Assembly (NCBI RefSeq): GCF_023074075.1
Contig: NZ_JADPKT010000063.1
Location: 62,001-126,000 of the forward strand
Direction: 5' to 3'
Source: Bradyrhizobium sp. 138
Lineage (GTDB): Bacteria; Pseudomonadota; Alphaproteobacteria; Rhizobiales; Xanthobacteraceae
Length of the DNA stretch: 64,000 nt
In this document: piece after piece, positions 1-9,274 of the stretch
Layout: each line of letters opens with the position of its first letter
Numbering within the stretch: position 1 is the stretch's first letter
Notes under the pieces: model-generated
Told to the model about the DNA's origin: nothing
Database searches by the model: none
Seen by the model: only the letters and a program-made list of their open reading frames with translations
Made by a program: the position numbers and the translations under genes

Positions 1-720
1 GGCGTGATCGCTGCGACGCTGGCGCGTAACGATTTCGTCGGCTCCGCGGAATCGGTCGAGGGCAAGCACGGCCTGCTCGCCGGCTACACCGACGATGCGC
101 ATCCGGACAAGGCGGTCGCCGAGCTCGGCAAGAGCTACGAGACCATGAAGATCGGCGTAAAGCCTTATCCAAGCTGCCGCTACACCCACGCCGCGATCGA
201 CGCGCTGATCGCGATGCGGCGCGAGCACAATCTGACGCCCGACCAGGTCAAGCGGGTCGAGATCGGGCTGCACCGCAACGGCATCACGCTGACCGGCGAT
301 GCCGCCACCAAGCGGCATCCGACCTCGATCGTCGGCGGCCAGTTCTCGATGTTCTTCACCGGCGCGCTCGCGCTCGACCAGGGCTCGTTCGGCTGGGACG
401 ACTATAACCGCCTAGGCGATGCCGCGATCGACGCGCTCGCTAACAAGTTCGACGTGGTGCAGGACGACCGGCTCGAGATCGGCCGCACCCACCCCTTTGG
501 CGCCCGCGTCAGCATCACCACAGACGATGGCGTGCATGAGCGGCTCTATGCCGATCCCTCAGGCGAGCCGACCTCATTCCCGGATACGCAGGCGATGCAG
601 CAGAAGTTTCTGACCTTGGCGCGGCCGGTGCTGAATGCGCGCGCGGAAAAATTCGCTGATGCGATCATGACGCTGGAGCGGTTCGATCGCGTGGCGCAGG
701 CGACGGAGCTGGGGAGATAA
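1..720 (+). CDS. MmgE/PrpD family protein, C-terminal part
   Basis: The reading frame is open to the left edge, so the N-terminal half is missing and about 239 residues remain. The segment KPYPSCRYTHAAIDALIAM is the conserved C-terminal lid region of the MmgE/PrpD family, which includes 2-methylcitrate dehydratase and related hydro-lyases. The remaining part alternates beta segments (VEIGLHRNGI, GARVSITTDDG) as expected for the small domain. PrpD, cis-aconitate decarboxylase and uncharacterised MmgE-like enzymes cannot be told apart from this fragment, and no propionate genes are nearby. The next gene runs in the opposite direction and ends 46 bases downstream. Confidence 0.85.
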   Translation, partial: GVIAATLARNDFVGSAESVEGKHGLLAGYTDDAHPDKAVAELGKSYETMKIGVKPYPSCRYTHAAIDALIAMRREHNLTPDQVKRVEIGLHRNGITLTGDAATKRHPTSIVGGQFSMFFTGALALDQGSFGWDDYNRLGDAAIDALANKFDVVQDDRLEIGRTHPFGARVSITTDDGVHERLYADPSGEPTSFPDTQAMQQKFLTLARPVLNARAEKFADAIMTLERFDRVAQATELGR

Positions 721-765
721 GGCTAGCAGTATTCTGTTCCCCTTCCCCTGGAGGGTGAAAAGACC

Positions 766-2190
766 TCAATTCCCCGCCAGTTTCCCCATCTCGCGCGTTG
801 CGGCCACTACGTCGCGCACCAGATCGAACACACCGTCTGCCTGCGGCGGTCCGTTCGGCGAGCGCCCCATCCGCACGATCACCAGCTTCTCCGACGGAAT
901 CACGATGGTGTACTGCCCGATGGTGCCCTTGGCGAAGAACGCATCGCGTGGCCAGCCGTGCTCGACGCGAAATGACGCGCCAAAACTGTCGCCCTGGTTG
1001 GTCCAGAAGCCGGCGCCGATACCGACCCACGCGTTCGCTGTCGGCGAAGCCGTGTAGTTCACCCATCCCTCGGGCAGGATCCGCTTGCTGCCGGCGACGC
1101 CGTCATTGAGATAGAGCTGGCCGAAGCGCGCCCAGTCGCGAGCCGATGCCAGCATCTCGCTCGAGCCCTCGATCGTGCCCGAGCCATCGAGCTGGAGCGT
1201 GACATGGCGCATGTCGAGCGGGGCGAACAATTCGCGGCGCGCGAAACGGAGCGCATCTGCGGGATTTCCGCCGACGGCCTCACGGATCAAATGCGAGAGG
1301 ATGAGCATGTTGCCGTCGTGATAATTCCACGCCGTACCAGGCGCTGTTGCGAGCGGGACGCTCTCCGCATAGGCCGCCATGTCGGTCTCCACGAACTTCA
1401 TCCGGTTGACCGGCTCGAAGGCGGAGCCCAGCGAAGCCTGCAGCGAGCTGCCGAGCGCCAGCCCTGCGGTGTGGCGCAGCAACTGATCGACCGTGATGGC
1501 ATGGCGTGGATCATCAGGATCTTTCCAGGCTGCGACCGGCGCGGGCCCGTCGAGCTTCAGCTTGCCCTGGCGTACCAGCACGCCGATCAGCGCGGAAACC
1601 ACCGATTTCGTCATGGAGAAGCCGAGCAGCGGCGTCTCTGGTCCAATGCCATCGGCATAGCGCTCCGCGATGACGCGGCCCGACTTCAGCACGACCACCG
1701 CGCGGGTGCGCCGGTAAGGCGGCTGCGCGAGCTCGGCGAAGGCACGGTCGAGCGCGGCGGCAAGTGAGGGGCTTTGCGGCGGCACGATTCCGGGGCCGGC
1801 AATCTCGGGCAGCAGCGCGGGCTGTTTGTCGTCCGCGGGCGGTTCGACGGCGGCAATTCCGACGCCATGCTCGAGCGTGCAGCCGAGGCCCTCGCGATAG
1901 ACGGCATGGCTGCGTCCGATGCCGAACAGCGTCACCGTGACGTCCTTGCGGACGCGATCGACCCGGTAGTCCATGGCCCAGCTGATCAGGCCGGTCCCGG
2001 GCATGGCGTCATTGGTCTCGGTGAAGGTGCGCTGCGGATCGAGGCCGGAGACGAACGTCTCCGAGCACAGGATATCGGCGACGAAGCCGGTGGCCACCTC
2101 GGGCACGTCGCGGGCCCGTGCGGCGCCGAGCACAAGGCCGGCACAGGCGATGGCGGTGGTGAGGAGGATGATCTTGCGGCGGCGGGTCAC
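766..2190 (-). CDS. Serine hydrolase, class C beta-lactamase/DD-peptidase fold, membrane-anchored or secreted
   Basis: This 474-residue protein starts with a basic stretch and a hydrophobic segment (IILLTTAIACAGLVLGA), so it is probably exported or anchored. An N-terminal region of about 140 residues precedes the catalytic domain. SMTK at residues 192-195 gives the nucleophile Ser192 and Lys195, and WNYHDGN near residue 289 supplies the catalytic Tyr. VVLKSGRVIAERYADG and the LLRHTAGL motif are typical of this family. The substrate could be an ester, a peptide or a lactam and cannot be decided. A second protein of this fold lies near 8.1 kb but is not closely alike outside the motifs. Confidence 0.85.
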   Translation of the reverse strand: MTRRRKIILLTTAIACAGLVLGAARARDVPEVATGFVADILCSETFVSGLDPQRTFTETNDAMPGTGLISWAMDYRVDRVRKDVTVTLFGIGRSHAVYREGLGCTLEHGVGIAAVEPPADDKQPALLPEIAGPGIVPPQSPSLAAALDRAFAELAQPPYRRTRAVVVLKSGRVIAERYADGIGPETPLLGFSMTKSVVSALIGVLVRQGKLKLDGPAPVAAWKDPDDPRHAITVDQLLRHTAGLALGSSLQASLGSAFEPVNRMKFVETDMAAYAESVPLATAPGTAWNYHDGNMLILSHLIREAVGGNPADALRFARRELFAPLDMRHVTLQLDGSGTIEGSSEMLASARDWARFGQLYLNDGVAGSKRILPEGWVNYTASPTANAWVGIGAGFWTNQGDSFGASFRVEHGWPRDAFFAKGTIGQYTIVIPSEKLVIVRMGRSPNGPPQADGVFDLVRDVVAATREMGKLAGN

Positions 2191-2333
2191 GGGCTATCTC
2201 CGGCTGGGGCATAGGCCGGGGAGGAAGCGGGAGCCGGCGGAAGAGCGCTCGCCGGATTTGGAAATAACCTTGCTGAAAACCGAGCAAAGCTCGCCGATTC
2301 TGAAATTTTACCGTGATTGCAATGGTTTAGAAG

Positions 2334-3392
2334 TTAGACCGCATTCACCTTGAGCCGGCGATATTCCGTCGGTGTCACGCCCGTGACCGCCTTGAAGGCG
2401 CGGTTGAAGGGACCGAGCGACTGGAAGCCGGCGTCCATGGCGATGGTGATGACGGGGACCTCGGCCTGGGCGGGATCGGCCAGCGCCGCCTTGGCCTCTT
2501 CGATCCGGTGACTGTTCAGGAACACATTGAAGTTGCGATAGCCGAGGCGCTGGTTGACCAGCCGGCGCAGGCGGTATTCGGGAATTTTCAGCCGGCTCGC
2601 CAGGACGCCGATAGTGATGTTCTCCTGGCGATAGATCCGCTCGTCCGCCATCAGACGCATCAGGGCGTCGATGAGCTTCTGGTCGCCGGGTTCATCGACC
2701 GGCGCGGTCTGGGCCAGAATTGTCGGCGTGGCCACGGATGCCGGAAACAGATCGGCACCATCGACGCGCATCATCGTCCACGCGATGCCGGCAACGACGC
2801 AGGCAAGCACACCGCTGTTGATCGTGTTGGCGACGTCGCCGACGTCGTCGCCGACAACAGCAATCTGGAGCAGCGCATTCAACCCACCATAGAGCGCGGC
2901 TGCGCAGACAATGAAGACGCGAACGCGGCGGCGACGCTCGACCAGATCGGCCGGCCACGAGGCGATCGTCTGCCCGATCGCAAGCGCGATGAAACCGAGC
3001 ACGATGAGATTGACCGCGGTGACCGAGAGGCGCACATGACCGCCCGGTGCGATCCAGACGCAGCCTGCGAAACTGAACGCGGTCACCAGTGCCCAGACCA
3101 GTCCATGCCACCCGCGCAGGCGAAACTCATCGTCGAACAGCGCGCGCGTGAACAACCAGAACACCACGATGTTCCCGGTCGAGAGCGCAATCAGAGGCGC
3201 ATGCCATAACGGAATCAGGAACGTGACGCCGACCGAATAGCTCGCCGCATGCGCGGCCGAGCCGAGCGCGAAGGCCGCGCCGAGCCGGGCCGCGAGCACG
3301 TTGCGGAAGTCCGAGAGCAATGACGCCGCCAGCACCAGCAGCAGCGCGACGCTGGCGGCGCGGAAGGCGAACTCGGTTGCGGCAAGAGTCAT
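2334..3392 (-). CDS. AraC-family transcriptional regulator with multi-helix membrane N-terminus
   Basis: The C-terminal 100 residues form an AraC/XylS DNA-binding domain: a first helix-turn-helix in ITIGVLASRLKIPEYRLRRL and a second ending GFQSLGPFNRAFKAVTGVTP followed by EYRR. The N-terminal 210 or so residues contain about six or seven hydrophobic segments, such as ASVALLLVLAASLL, LIPLWHAPLIAL and VFIVCAAALYGGL, so the regulator should sit in the inner membrane. The ATG giving MTLAATEF was chosen because the frame upstream is basic and unlike a membrane protein. A second ATG 39 bases upstream (MFGCFQL) is possible. The gene is divergent from pirin. Ligand and targets are unknown. Confidence 0.85.
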   Translation of the reverse strand: MTLAATEFAFRAASVALLLVLAASLLSDFRNVLAARLGAAFALGSAAHAASYSVGVTFLIPLWHAPLIALSTGNIVVFWLFTRALFDDEFRLRGWHGLVWALVTAFSFAGCVWIAPGGHVRLSVTAVNLIVLGFIALAIGQTIASWPADLVERRRRVRVFIVCAAALYGGLNALLQIAVVGDDVGDVANTINSGVLACVVAGIAWTMMRVDGADLFPASVATPTILAQTAPVDEPGDQKLIDALMRLMADERIYRQENITIGVLASRLKIPEYRLRRLVNQRLGYRNFNVFLNSHRIEEAKAALADPAQAEVPVITIAMDAGFQSLGPFNRAFKAVTGVTPTEYRRLKVNAV

Positions 3393-3542
3393 CGGCTGGT
3401 GCAATGATCGCAATTGAAAGCAGCCGAACATCGTTCGTTGCGTCAGATTTTTCAAGGACCATCCTCCCCCTCCGGCTTTGTCGCGACGGCGCTGCAAATT
3501 CCTGCTAGGTTCGCGGCCAACAAAGCCAAAAAGGAGTCCCCC

Positions 3543-4460
3543 ATGAGCTGGCAACCCTCGAACGATCCCGTGCTCGGCGATCCCATGTCCTGCGATGCGC
3601 TGGATCTCGTCATCGTGCCGCGCACGCGTGATCTCGGCGACGGATTCGCGGTGCGGCGCGCGCTGCCGCATGGCAAGCGGCAGATGGTCGGGCCGTTCAT
3701 CTTCTTCGACCATTTCGGACCGGTGCAGTTCGTCTCAGGCAAGGGCATGGACGTGCGGCCGCATCCGCATATCGGGCTCGCCACCGTCACCTATCTGTTC
3801 GACGGCGCGATCATGCATCGCGACAGCGAGGGCAATGTCCAGGAGATCGCGCCGGGCGCGATGAATTTGATGACCGCCGGACGCGGCATCGCCCATTCCG
3901 AGCGCACGCCTGATGCGCAGCGCGTCTCGGGGCAGAAGATGCTGGGTCTGCAGAGCTGGATCGCGCTGCCGGCGGGATCGGAGGAGATCGCACCGTCGTT
4001 CCAGCACTACGCGGCGGGCGACTTGCCGATGATCTCCGAGCGCGATTTTACCGCACGCGTGATCGCGGGCTCGTCCTTCGGCATCGCCTCGCCTGTGACG
4101 ATGGTGTCGCCCTGGTTCTACACCGAGGTCACGGCGGTCGCGGGCGCGAGCGTGCCGCTCGATCCTGATCACGAGGAGCGCGCGATCTACGTGGTGGAGG
4201 GCGAGGTCGAGATCGCGAACGAACGCTACGAGGGGCCGCGGCTCCTGATCTTCCGCCCAGGCGACCGCATCACCGTGAAGGCGCTGAAGGCGACGCGGAT
4301 GATGTTTCTCGGCGGCGATGCGCTGGAGGGGCCGCGCCACATCTGGTGGAATTTCGTCTCCTCCAGCAAGGAGCGGATCGAGCAGGCCAAGCAGGACTGG
4401 AAAACCGGCCGCTTCGCCGCAGTTCCGCAGGAACATGAGTTCATTCCGCTGCCGGAATAG
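3543..4460 (+). CDS. Pirin family protein
   Basis: The protein has 305 residues and two cupin domains. The N-terminal cupin carries the pirin metal site: His74 and His76 in RPHPHIGLATVTYL, then His118 and Glu120 in TAGRGIAHSE. DHFGP near residue 56 is also typical. Bacterial pirins are Fe(II)-binding proteins; some have quercetinase activity and others bind metabolic enzymes or regulators. The ATG follows an AAGGAG ribosome binding site at a good distance, which favours it over the longer open frame. The C-terminal cupin has AIYVVEGEVEIANERYEG. The gene is divergent from the AraC-type regulator, which may control it. Confidence 0.92.
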   Translation: MSWQPSNDPVLGDPMSCDALDLVIVPRTRDLGDGFAVRRALPHGKRQMVGPFIFFDHFGPVQFVSGKGMDVRPHPHIGLATVTYLFDGAIMHRDSEGNVQEIAPGAMNLMTAGRGIAHSERTPDAQRVSGQKMLGLQSWIALPAGSEEIAPSFQHYAAGDLPMISERDFTARVIAGSSFGIASPVTMVSPWFYTEVTAVAGASVPLDPDHEERAIYVVEGEVEIANERYEGPRLLIFRPGDRITVKALKATRMMFLGGDALEGPRHIWWNFVSSSKERIEQAKQDWKTGRFAAVPQEHEFIPLPE

Positions 4461-4538
4461 GTTAATCCGGTCTCCGGCTGGCGCCATCAGGCGCGGCCGG
4501 ATTTCTACCTGAAGGCCTTGCCTGCGAAAGATTTGCCG

Positions 4539-5453
4539 ATGACCACCATGCTCTCCAGCGACCTGCCGCTCCCAAAGATCGGACGCGGCAAGGTGCGCGA
4601 CATCTACGCCGTCGACGACGACCGCCTGCTGCTGGTCACCACCGACCGCATCAGCGCCTTCGACGTCGTGATGGGCGAGACCATCCCGATGAAGGGCGCG
4701 GTGCTGACGCAAATCAGCGCGTGGTGGTTCAACGAGCTCGAAGGCGTGGTGCCGCATCACATGATCAGCGCCGACAGTGACGCGATTCTAGCCGCCGTGC
4801 CGGCCTTGAAGCCTCACCGCGCCGAGATTCTCGGCCGCGCCATGCTGTGCAAGCGCACCACGGTCTTCCCGATCGAATGCGTGATCCGCGGCTATCTCTC
4901 GGGCTCGGCCTGGAAGGAGTACGCAGCTTCCGGCACGCTGGCCGGCGAAAAGCTGAAGGCGGGGCTGGTCGAGAGCGCGAAGCTGGAGCCGTCCATCTTC
5001 AGCCCGGCGACCAAGGCCGAGAGCGGCCATGACGAGAACATCACCATCGCGAAGATGCGCGAAGTGGTCGGTGACGAGGTCGCCTACACGCTGGAGAGCA
5101 TGACGCGCGCGATCTACACGCTCGGCGAGGAGCTGGCCCGCGAGCAGGGCATCATCATCGCCGACACCAAGTTCGAGTTCGGCCGTGACAAGGACGGCCG
5201 CATCATCCTGATCGACGAGGTCATGACGCCGGACTCGTCGCGCTTCTGGGCGGCCAGTGCCTACAAGCCGGGCCAGCCGCAGGCGAGCTTCGACAAACAA
5301 CCGCTGCGCGACTATCTCGACGTCGAGCGCCGTGCCGGCCGCTGGAACGGCGACGCCCCGCCGCCCCCGCTACCGCCGAGTGTGGTGGACGCAACCAGCA
5401 AGCGGTACCTGGAAGCGTATCGTCGCGTGACGGGGAAAGAGCTGAAGATTTAG
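4539..5453 (+). CDS. purC: Phosphoribosylaminoimidazole-succinocarboxamide synthase (SAICAR synthetase)
   Basis: PurC joins aspartate to CAIR with ATP in purine synthesis. It has about 304 residues, the longer type found in many alphaproteobacteria. GRGKVRDIYAVDDDRLLLV at the N-terminus is the ATP-grasp-like start. ECVIRGYLSGSAWKEY and LIDEVMTPDSSRFW are the family signatures. The ATG at 4539 has a GAAAG purine tract about 9 bases upstream; a TTG 21 bases earlier is less likely. The gene stands alone here, between pirin and a palindromic repeat, and not in a pur operon. Confidence 0.95.
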   Translation: MTTMLSSDLPLPKIGRGKVRDIYAVDDDRLLLVTTDRISAFDVVMGETIPMKGAVLTQISAWWFNELEGVVPHHMISADSDAILAAVPALKPHRAEILGRAMLCKRTTVFPIECVIRGYLSGSAWKEYAASGTLAGEKLKAGLVESAKLEPSIFSPATKAESGHDENITIAKMREVVGDEVAYTLESMTRAIYTLGEELAREQGIIIADTKFEFGRDKDGRIILIDEVMTPDSSRFWAASAYKPGQPQASFDKQPLRDYLDVERRAGRWNGDAPPPPLPPSVVDATSKRYLEAYRRVTGKELKI

Positions 5454-5474
5454 CCTAGCTCTTGCCGCTCACCC

Positions 5475-5561
5475 CGTCATTGCGAGGAGCGAAGCGACGA
5501 AGCAATCCAGACTGCCTCCGCCGATACATTCCTGGATTGCTTCGCTCTGCTCGCAATGACG
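5475..5561. repeat. Palindromic intergenic repeat, family A (GTCATTGCGAG type), copy 1
   Basis: The element begins CGTCATTGCGAGGAGCGAAG and ends with its inverted form, ...CTCGCAATGACG. Inside it GAAGCAATCCAG faces CTGGATTGCTTC. It lies between the convergent purC and dehydrogenase genes. Other copies are at 11.1, 27.8 and 56.3 kb. Confidence 0.9.
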
Positions 5562-5633
5562 TTGAGAGGCCGGTGTGCCTCTCTAACGTCGCCTGCCTAG
5601 CTAGCTCAGATTCGCGGTGAAACGGGCGGCCCC

Positions 5634-7127
5634 TTAAACCCCCGCCATCATCACGTATTTGATCTCGACATATTCTTCCATGCCGTGACGCGAGCCTTCG
5701 CGCCCGAGGCCGCTTTCCTTGACGCCGCCGAAGGGGGCGACTTCGGTGGTGATGAGGCCGGTGTTGACGCCGACCATGCCTGATTCCAGCGCTTCGGCGA
5801 CGCGCCAGACGCGGCCGAGATCGCGGGAGTAGAAATACGAGGCGAGGCCGAACGGCGAGGCGTTGCACATCGCAATGACGTCCGCTTCGTCCTTGAAGCG
5901 GATCACCGGCGCGAGCGGACCAAAGGTCTCCTCCTGCGATACCAGCGAGTCCGACTTGACGTCGGCGAGCACCGTGGGCTCGAAGAAGGAGCGTCCGAGC
6001 TCGCTGCGCTTGCCACCGGTGACGACCTTGGCGCCGCGCTTGACGGCATCCGCAATGTGGCGTTCGACCTTGTCGACCGCCTTCATGTTGATCAGGGGCC
6101 CTTGCGTGACGCCGCTCTCGGTGCCGTCGCCGAGCTTCATCGCGGCGACCTTCTTCGACAGCTTCTGCACGAATTCGTCGTAGATCTTGTCCTGGGCGTA
6201 GAGGCGGTTGGCGCAGACGCAGGTCTGGCCCATGTTGCGGTATTTCGAGACGATGGCGCCTTCGACCGCGGCGTCGATGTCGGCGTCGTCGAACACGATG
6301 AACGGCGCGTTGCCGCCGAGCTCGAGGCCAAGCCGCTTCACGCCGACGGAGGCCTGCTGGTAGAGGATCTTGCCAACCGCGGTCGAGCCGGTGAAGCCGA
6401 CGAAGCGCACCGCCGGATGCTCGCACAGCACCTTGCCGATCGGCGGCGCATCACCCGTGATGATGTTGAGCACGCCCTTGGGGATGCCGGCCTTCTCGGC
6501 GAGCACCGCCAGCGCGAGCGCCGACAGCGGCGTTTCATTGGCGGGCTTCAGCACCACGGTGCAGCCGGCGGCGAGTGCCGGAGACACCTTGCGCGTGATC
6601 ATGGAGTTCGGGAAGTTCCACGGCGTGATCGCGCCGCAGACGCCGATCGGCTGCTTGATGGCGAGCAGCCGCGCGTCGGGCCGCTGCGTCGGAATGGTCT
6701 CGCCATAGACGCGGCGGGCTTCCTCCGCGAAAAACTCGATATAGGCGGCACCGATGTCGACCTCGCCTAGCGCTTCCGAAAGCGGCTTGCCCTGTTCGGA
6801 GGTGAGGATCAGCGCGAGATCCTCGCGATTGGCTGTGATCAGCTCGAACCATTTGCGCAGGATGTTCGACCGCTGCTTGGCGGTGTGCTTGGCCCAGGCC
6901 GGGAAAGCGCGCTCGGCGGCTTCGACTGCCTTGGTCGTGTCATCAGCACCAAGCTGGGGAACTTTTGCGAGCTCGACGCCGGTCGCAGGATTGTTGACGG
7001 AGAAGACCGGGGTGCCGACCCAGGCGCCGTCGATGTAGCAAGCCTCTTTCAGCAGCGAGGGGTCTTTCAACCGGTCGCGCAGGGTGGCAGCGGCTTGCGT
7101 AGTGCGTGCGGCGGCGGTCGGTGTCAT
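5634..7127 (-). CDS. gabD: NAD(P)-dependent succinate-semialdehyde dehydrogenase
   Basis: The protein is an aldehyde dehydrogenase of 497 residues that should oxidise succinate semialdehyde to succinate at the end of GABA breakdown. The general base Glu269 lies in RLGLELGGNAP, and the catalytic Cys303 lies in MGQTCVCANR, where CxC is typical of GabD. ITPWNFPNSMITRK and FTGSTAVGK form the cofactor site. The ATG (MTPTAAARTT) fits the family length; the frame upstream is unconserved repeat-like sequence. GabT is not in the window, so the exact aldehyde is inferred from the close GabD-like motifs. Confidence 0.9.
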   Translation of the reverse strand: MTPTAAARTTQAAATLRDRLKDPSLLKEACYIDGAWVGTPVFSVNNPATGVELAKVPQLGADDTTKAVEAAERAFPAWAKHTAKQRSNILRKWFELITANREDLALILTSEQGKPLSEALGEVDIGAAYIEFFAEEARRVYGETIPTQRPDARLLAIKQPIGVCGAITPWNFPNSMITRKVSPALAAGCTVVLKPANETPLSALALAVLAEKAGIPKGVLNIITGDAPPIGKVLCEHPAVRFVGFTGSTAVGKILYQQASVGVKRLGLELGGNAPFIVFDDADIDAAVEGAIVSKYRNMGQTCVCANRLYAQDKIYDEFVQKLSKKVAAMKLGDGTESGVTQGPLINMKAVDKVERHIADAVKRGAKVVTGGKRSELGRSFFEPTVLADVKSDSLVSQEETFGPLAPVIRFKDEADVIAMCNASPFGLASYFYSRDLGRVWRVAEALESGMVGVNTGLITTEVAPFGGVKESGLGREGSRHGMEEYVEIKYVMMAGV

Positions 7128-7235
7128 GGCGTACTCCCTGGGGGCGATCGGATTGGCCCGGAATATAGGAGCAAGCGGTGCGCAATGCACCGCCCCGCAA
7201 CGCACATCTGATGGGAGCTGGAAGGGCTGCCCCTG

Positions 7236-7358
7236 CACCTCTCCCCAGCGGGGAGAGGTCGATTTGCGCAGCAAATCGGGTGAGGGGGCGCGGATCGTAG
7301 GAGAGAGCTTAACCCCTCACCCGCGCCTGCGGCGCGACCTCTCCCTACGGGAGAGGTG
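7236..7358. repeat. Palindromic intergenic repeat, family C (CTCTCCC/GGGAGAG type), copy 1
   Basis: CACCTCTCCCC faces GGGGAGAGGT, followed by GATTTGCGCAGCAAATC, then CCCTCACCC and a second CTCTCCCTACGGGAGAG hairpin. Short copies such as the one at 13.83 kb contain only the CTCTCCC hairpin. The element fills the space between gabD and the small minus-strand gene. Confidence 0.85.
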
Positions 7359-7399
7359 TGGAGTCGCGCGCGGATAAGGATTAGTTCATCCCGGTGCAG

Positions 7400-7720
7400 T
7401 TACGCCGCGCCGCTCATATAGGTCTCGCGGCGACCGATCATGCGCTCGGCCGCGGCCTTGGCGTCGGCCTTCGATGACGTTGCGCACGTCCGGTATTCGA
7501 GATCGGGAACGTCGGACGGGTTGCGGCGGCCGAACCAGTTTTTTGAGCCGACCGGCAGCAACGCCAGGGATTGCGCCAGATTGTCGACCGCACCGAAGGA
7601 ATAGAGCGCGCCTGTCCCGGCGATGCGCACTTCGTAGATGCCGGGCGAAATCGGCGCCTCCAAATTCTCGCCCCGTCCGGGACGGGGATAGCGCTTCCAT
7701 TCGCTCCAGGTCGAAATCAT
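7400..7720 (-). CDS. Small protein resembling a degenerate GIY-YIG domain
   Basis: The protein has 106 residues. PGIYEVR at 26-32 and ALYSFG at 38-43 are spaced like the GIY and YIG motifs (ten residues between them). Asn47-Leu48 matches the usual NL after YIG, and Glu92 in AERMI matches the usual metal-binding Glu before a terminal Tyr. The expected Arg after NL is absent (NLAQSL), and YIG is changed to YSF. I infer a GIY-YIG fold with doubtful nuclease activity. If the likeness is accidental, this is simply a conserved hypothetical protein. It is transcribed alone between two repeats or spacers. Confidence 0.6.
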   Translation of the reverse strand: MISTWSEWKRYPRPGRGENLEAPISPGIYEVRIAGTGALYSFGAVDNLAQSLALLPVGSKNWFGRRNPSDVPDLEYRTCATSSKADAKAAAERMIGRRETYMSGAA

Positions 7721-8068
7721 CTGAGGCCCCCTCGCGGCCGCTCAGCGACCGCCAAATTTGCATCAAGTCTTAGCGTCACTGCCCGATTGGCCGGCGTGCT
7801 GAAACGCCGCAATGCAACAAAATGTTTCAACTGATTCAAGCACGTGAAGCATACCGCCGATGCCCATCCACGGTCACGGCGGGCTACGGTCATCCACCGC
7901 AGATTGTGACGGAGTGTTGCAGTTCAGCCGCCCTGTCGTCCTGCGTGGAGCACGGACCGTCAAGTCACGACATCGCGACCACCGAGGGTATCTGGACGCG
8001 CTTGCCGCGCGGAGCGTGCGGGAGGACAATTGATTACTTCCAACAATAATCAAACCGGAGGAAACCCC
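7721..8068. other. Intergenic region without a recognised gene
   Basis: About 350 bases separate the small minus-strand gene from a plus-strand hydrolase. No coding frame here looks real. The only clear signal is the GGAGGAAA ribosome binding site just before the hydrolase ATG. I could not place a convincing promoter. Confidence 0.6.
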
Positions 8069-9262
8069 ATGCAAAGCCAAGCCGAGATCGACGAGATCCT
8101 GCGCCAGAAGAGCGACGCCAAGGAGATTCCCGGCGTCGTCGCGATCGCCGCCAGCGGTAGCGACGTGCTGTATCAGGGCGCGTTCGGCAAGCGCGACCTG
8201 TCGAAGCCCGACGCGATGACCGCGGACAGCGTGTTCTGGATCGCTTCGATGACGAAGGCGGTGACAACGGCGGGCGCGATGCAGCTGGTCGAGCAGGGCA
8301 AGCTATCGCTGGATGCGCCGATCGGTGACGTGCTGCCCGATCTCGCCAATCCGCAGGTGCTCGAAGGTTTTGATGCCAATGGCGAACCAAAACTGCGGCC
8401 GGCGAAGGGCGCGATCACGCTGCGCCATCTCATGACCCACACTGCCGGGTTTGCCTACAACGTGTGGAACGGAGATTGCGCGCATTATCTGGAGAAGACC
8501 GGAACGCCGAACATCTTCTCCTGCCAGAACGTTGCGTTGAAGACGCCGATCATGTCCGATCCCGGCACGCGCTGGGAATATGGCATCAACATCGACTTCG
8601 TCGGTAAGGCGGTGGAAGCCGTGAGCGGCAAGCGTCTCGATGCTTACTTGCGCGATCACATGTTCACACCGCTCGGCATGAACGACACCGCCTTCAAGAT
8701 CACCGACGGCATGCGCCAGCGCCTGGTCGCCACGCACGCACGCGGCGAGGATGGATCGCTGGCGCCGATTCCATTCGAGATCGAACAGAATCCGGAATTC
8801 CACATGGGCGGCGGCGGCCTCTACAGCACGGCCGGCGACTACATCAAGTTCACCCAGATGATTCTCAACAAGGGCCGCGGCAACGGCAACCAGATGCTGA
8901 AGCCCGAGACCGTCGCGCTGATGGGCCAGAACCACATCGGTGATCTCACGATTGGCAAGATGACGACGGTGGCGCCCATGTACACCAACGACGTCGATCT
9001 CTTCCCCGACATCGTGAAGAAGTGGGGGCTCTCCTTCCTGATCAACACCGCCAAGACGCCAGAAGGCCGCAGCGCCGGCAGCCTCGCCTGGGCCGGTCTT
9101 GCCAACACCTATTTCTGGATCGACCCGGCACGCGATGTTTCCGGCGTCATCCTGATGCAGGTGTTGCCGTTCATCGACGCCAAGTGCCTACAGGCATTCG
9201 CGGGCTTCGAGCGTGGCATCTATGCCGGGCTCGACGCGGGCAGCGGGAAGAAGGCGGCCTAA
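8069..9262 (+). CDS. Serine hydrolase, class C beta-lactamase/esterase family
   Basis: The protein has 397 residues and no signal peptide, so it is probably cytoplasmic. SMTK at 60-63 supplies Ser60 and Lys63, and RWEYGINIDFVGKAVE contains the Tyr motif (YGIN). HMGGGGLYSTAGDYIKFTQMIL near the C-terminal half is typical of EstB-like esterases and penicillin-binding-protein-like hydrolases. The ATG directly follows GGAGGAAA, which decides the start. The substrate is not known. The next gene is an acyl-CoA synthetase on the same strand, about 100 bases away and separated by hairpins. Confidence 0.88.
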   Translation: MQSQAEIDEILRQKSDAKEIPGVVAIAASGSDVLYQGAFGKRDLSKPDAMTADSVFWIASMTKAVTTAGAMQLVEQGKLSLDAPIGDVLPDLANPQVLEGFDANGEPKLRPAKGAITLRHLMTHTAGFAYNVWNGDCAHYLEKTGTPNIFSCQNVALKTPIMSDPGTRWEYGINIDFVGKAVEAVSGKRLDAYLRDHMFTPLGMNDTAFKITDGMRQRLVATHARGEDGSLAPIPFEIEQNPEFHMGGGGLYSTAGDYIKFTQMILNKGRGNGNQMLKPETVALMGQNHIGDLTIGKMTTVAPMYTNDVDLFPDIVKKWGLSFLINTAKTPEGRSAGSLAWAGLANTYFWIDPARDVSGVILMQVLPFIDAKCLQAFAGFERGIYAGLDAGSGKKAA

Positions 9263-9274
9263 CCCCTTAGTATG

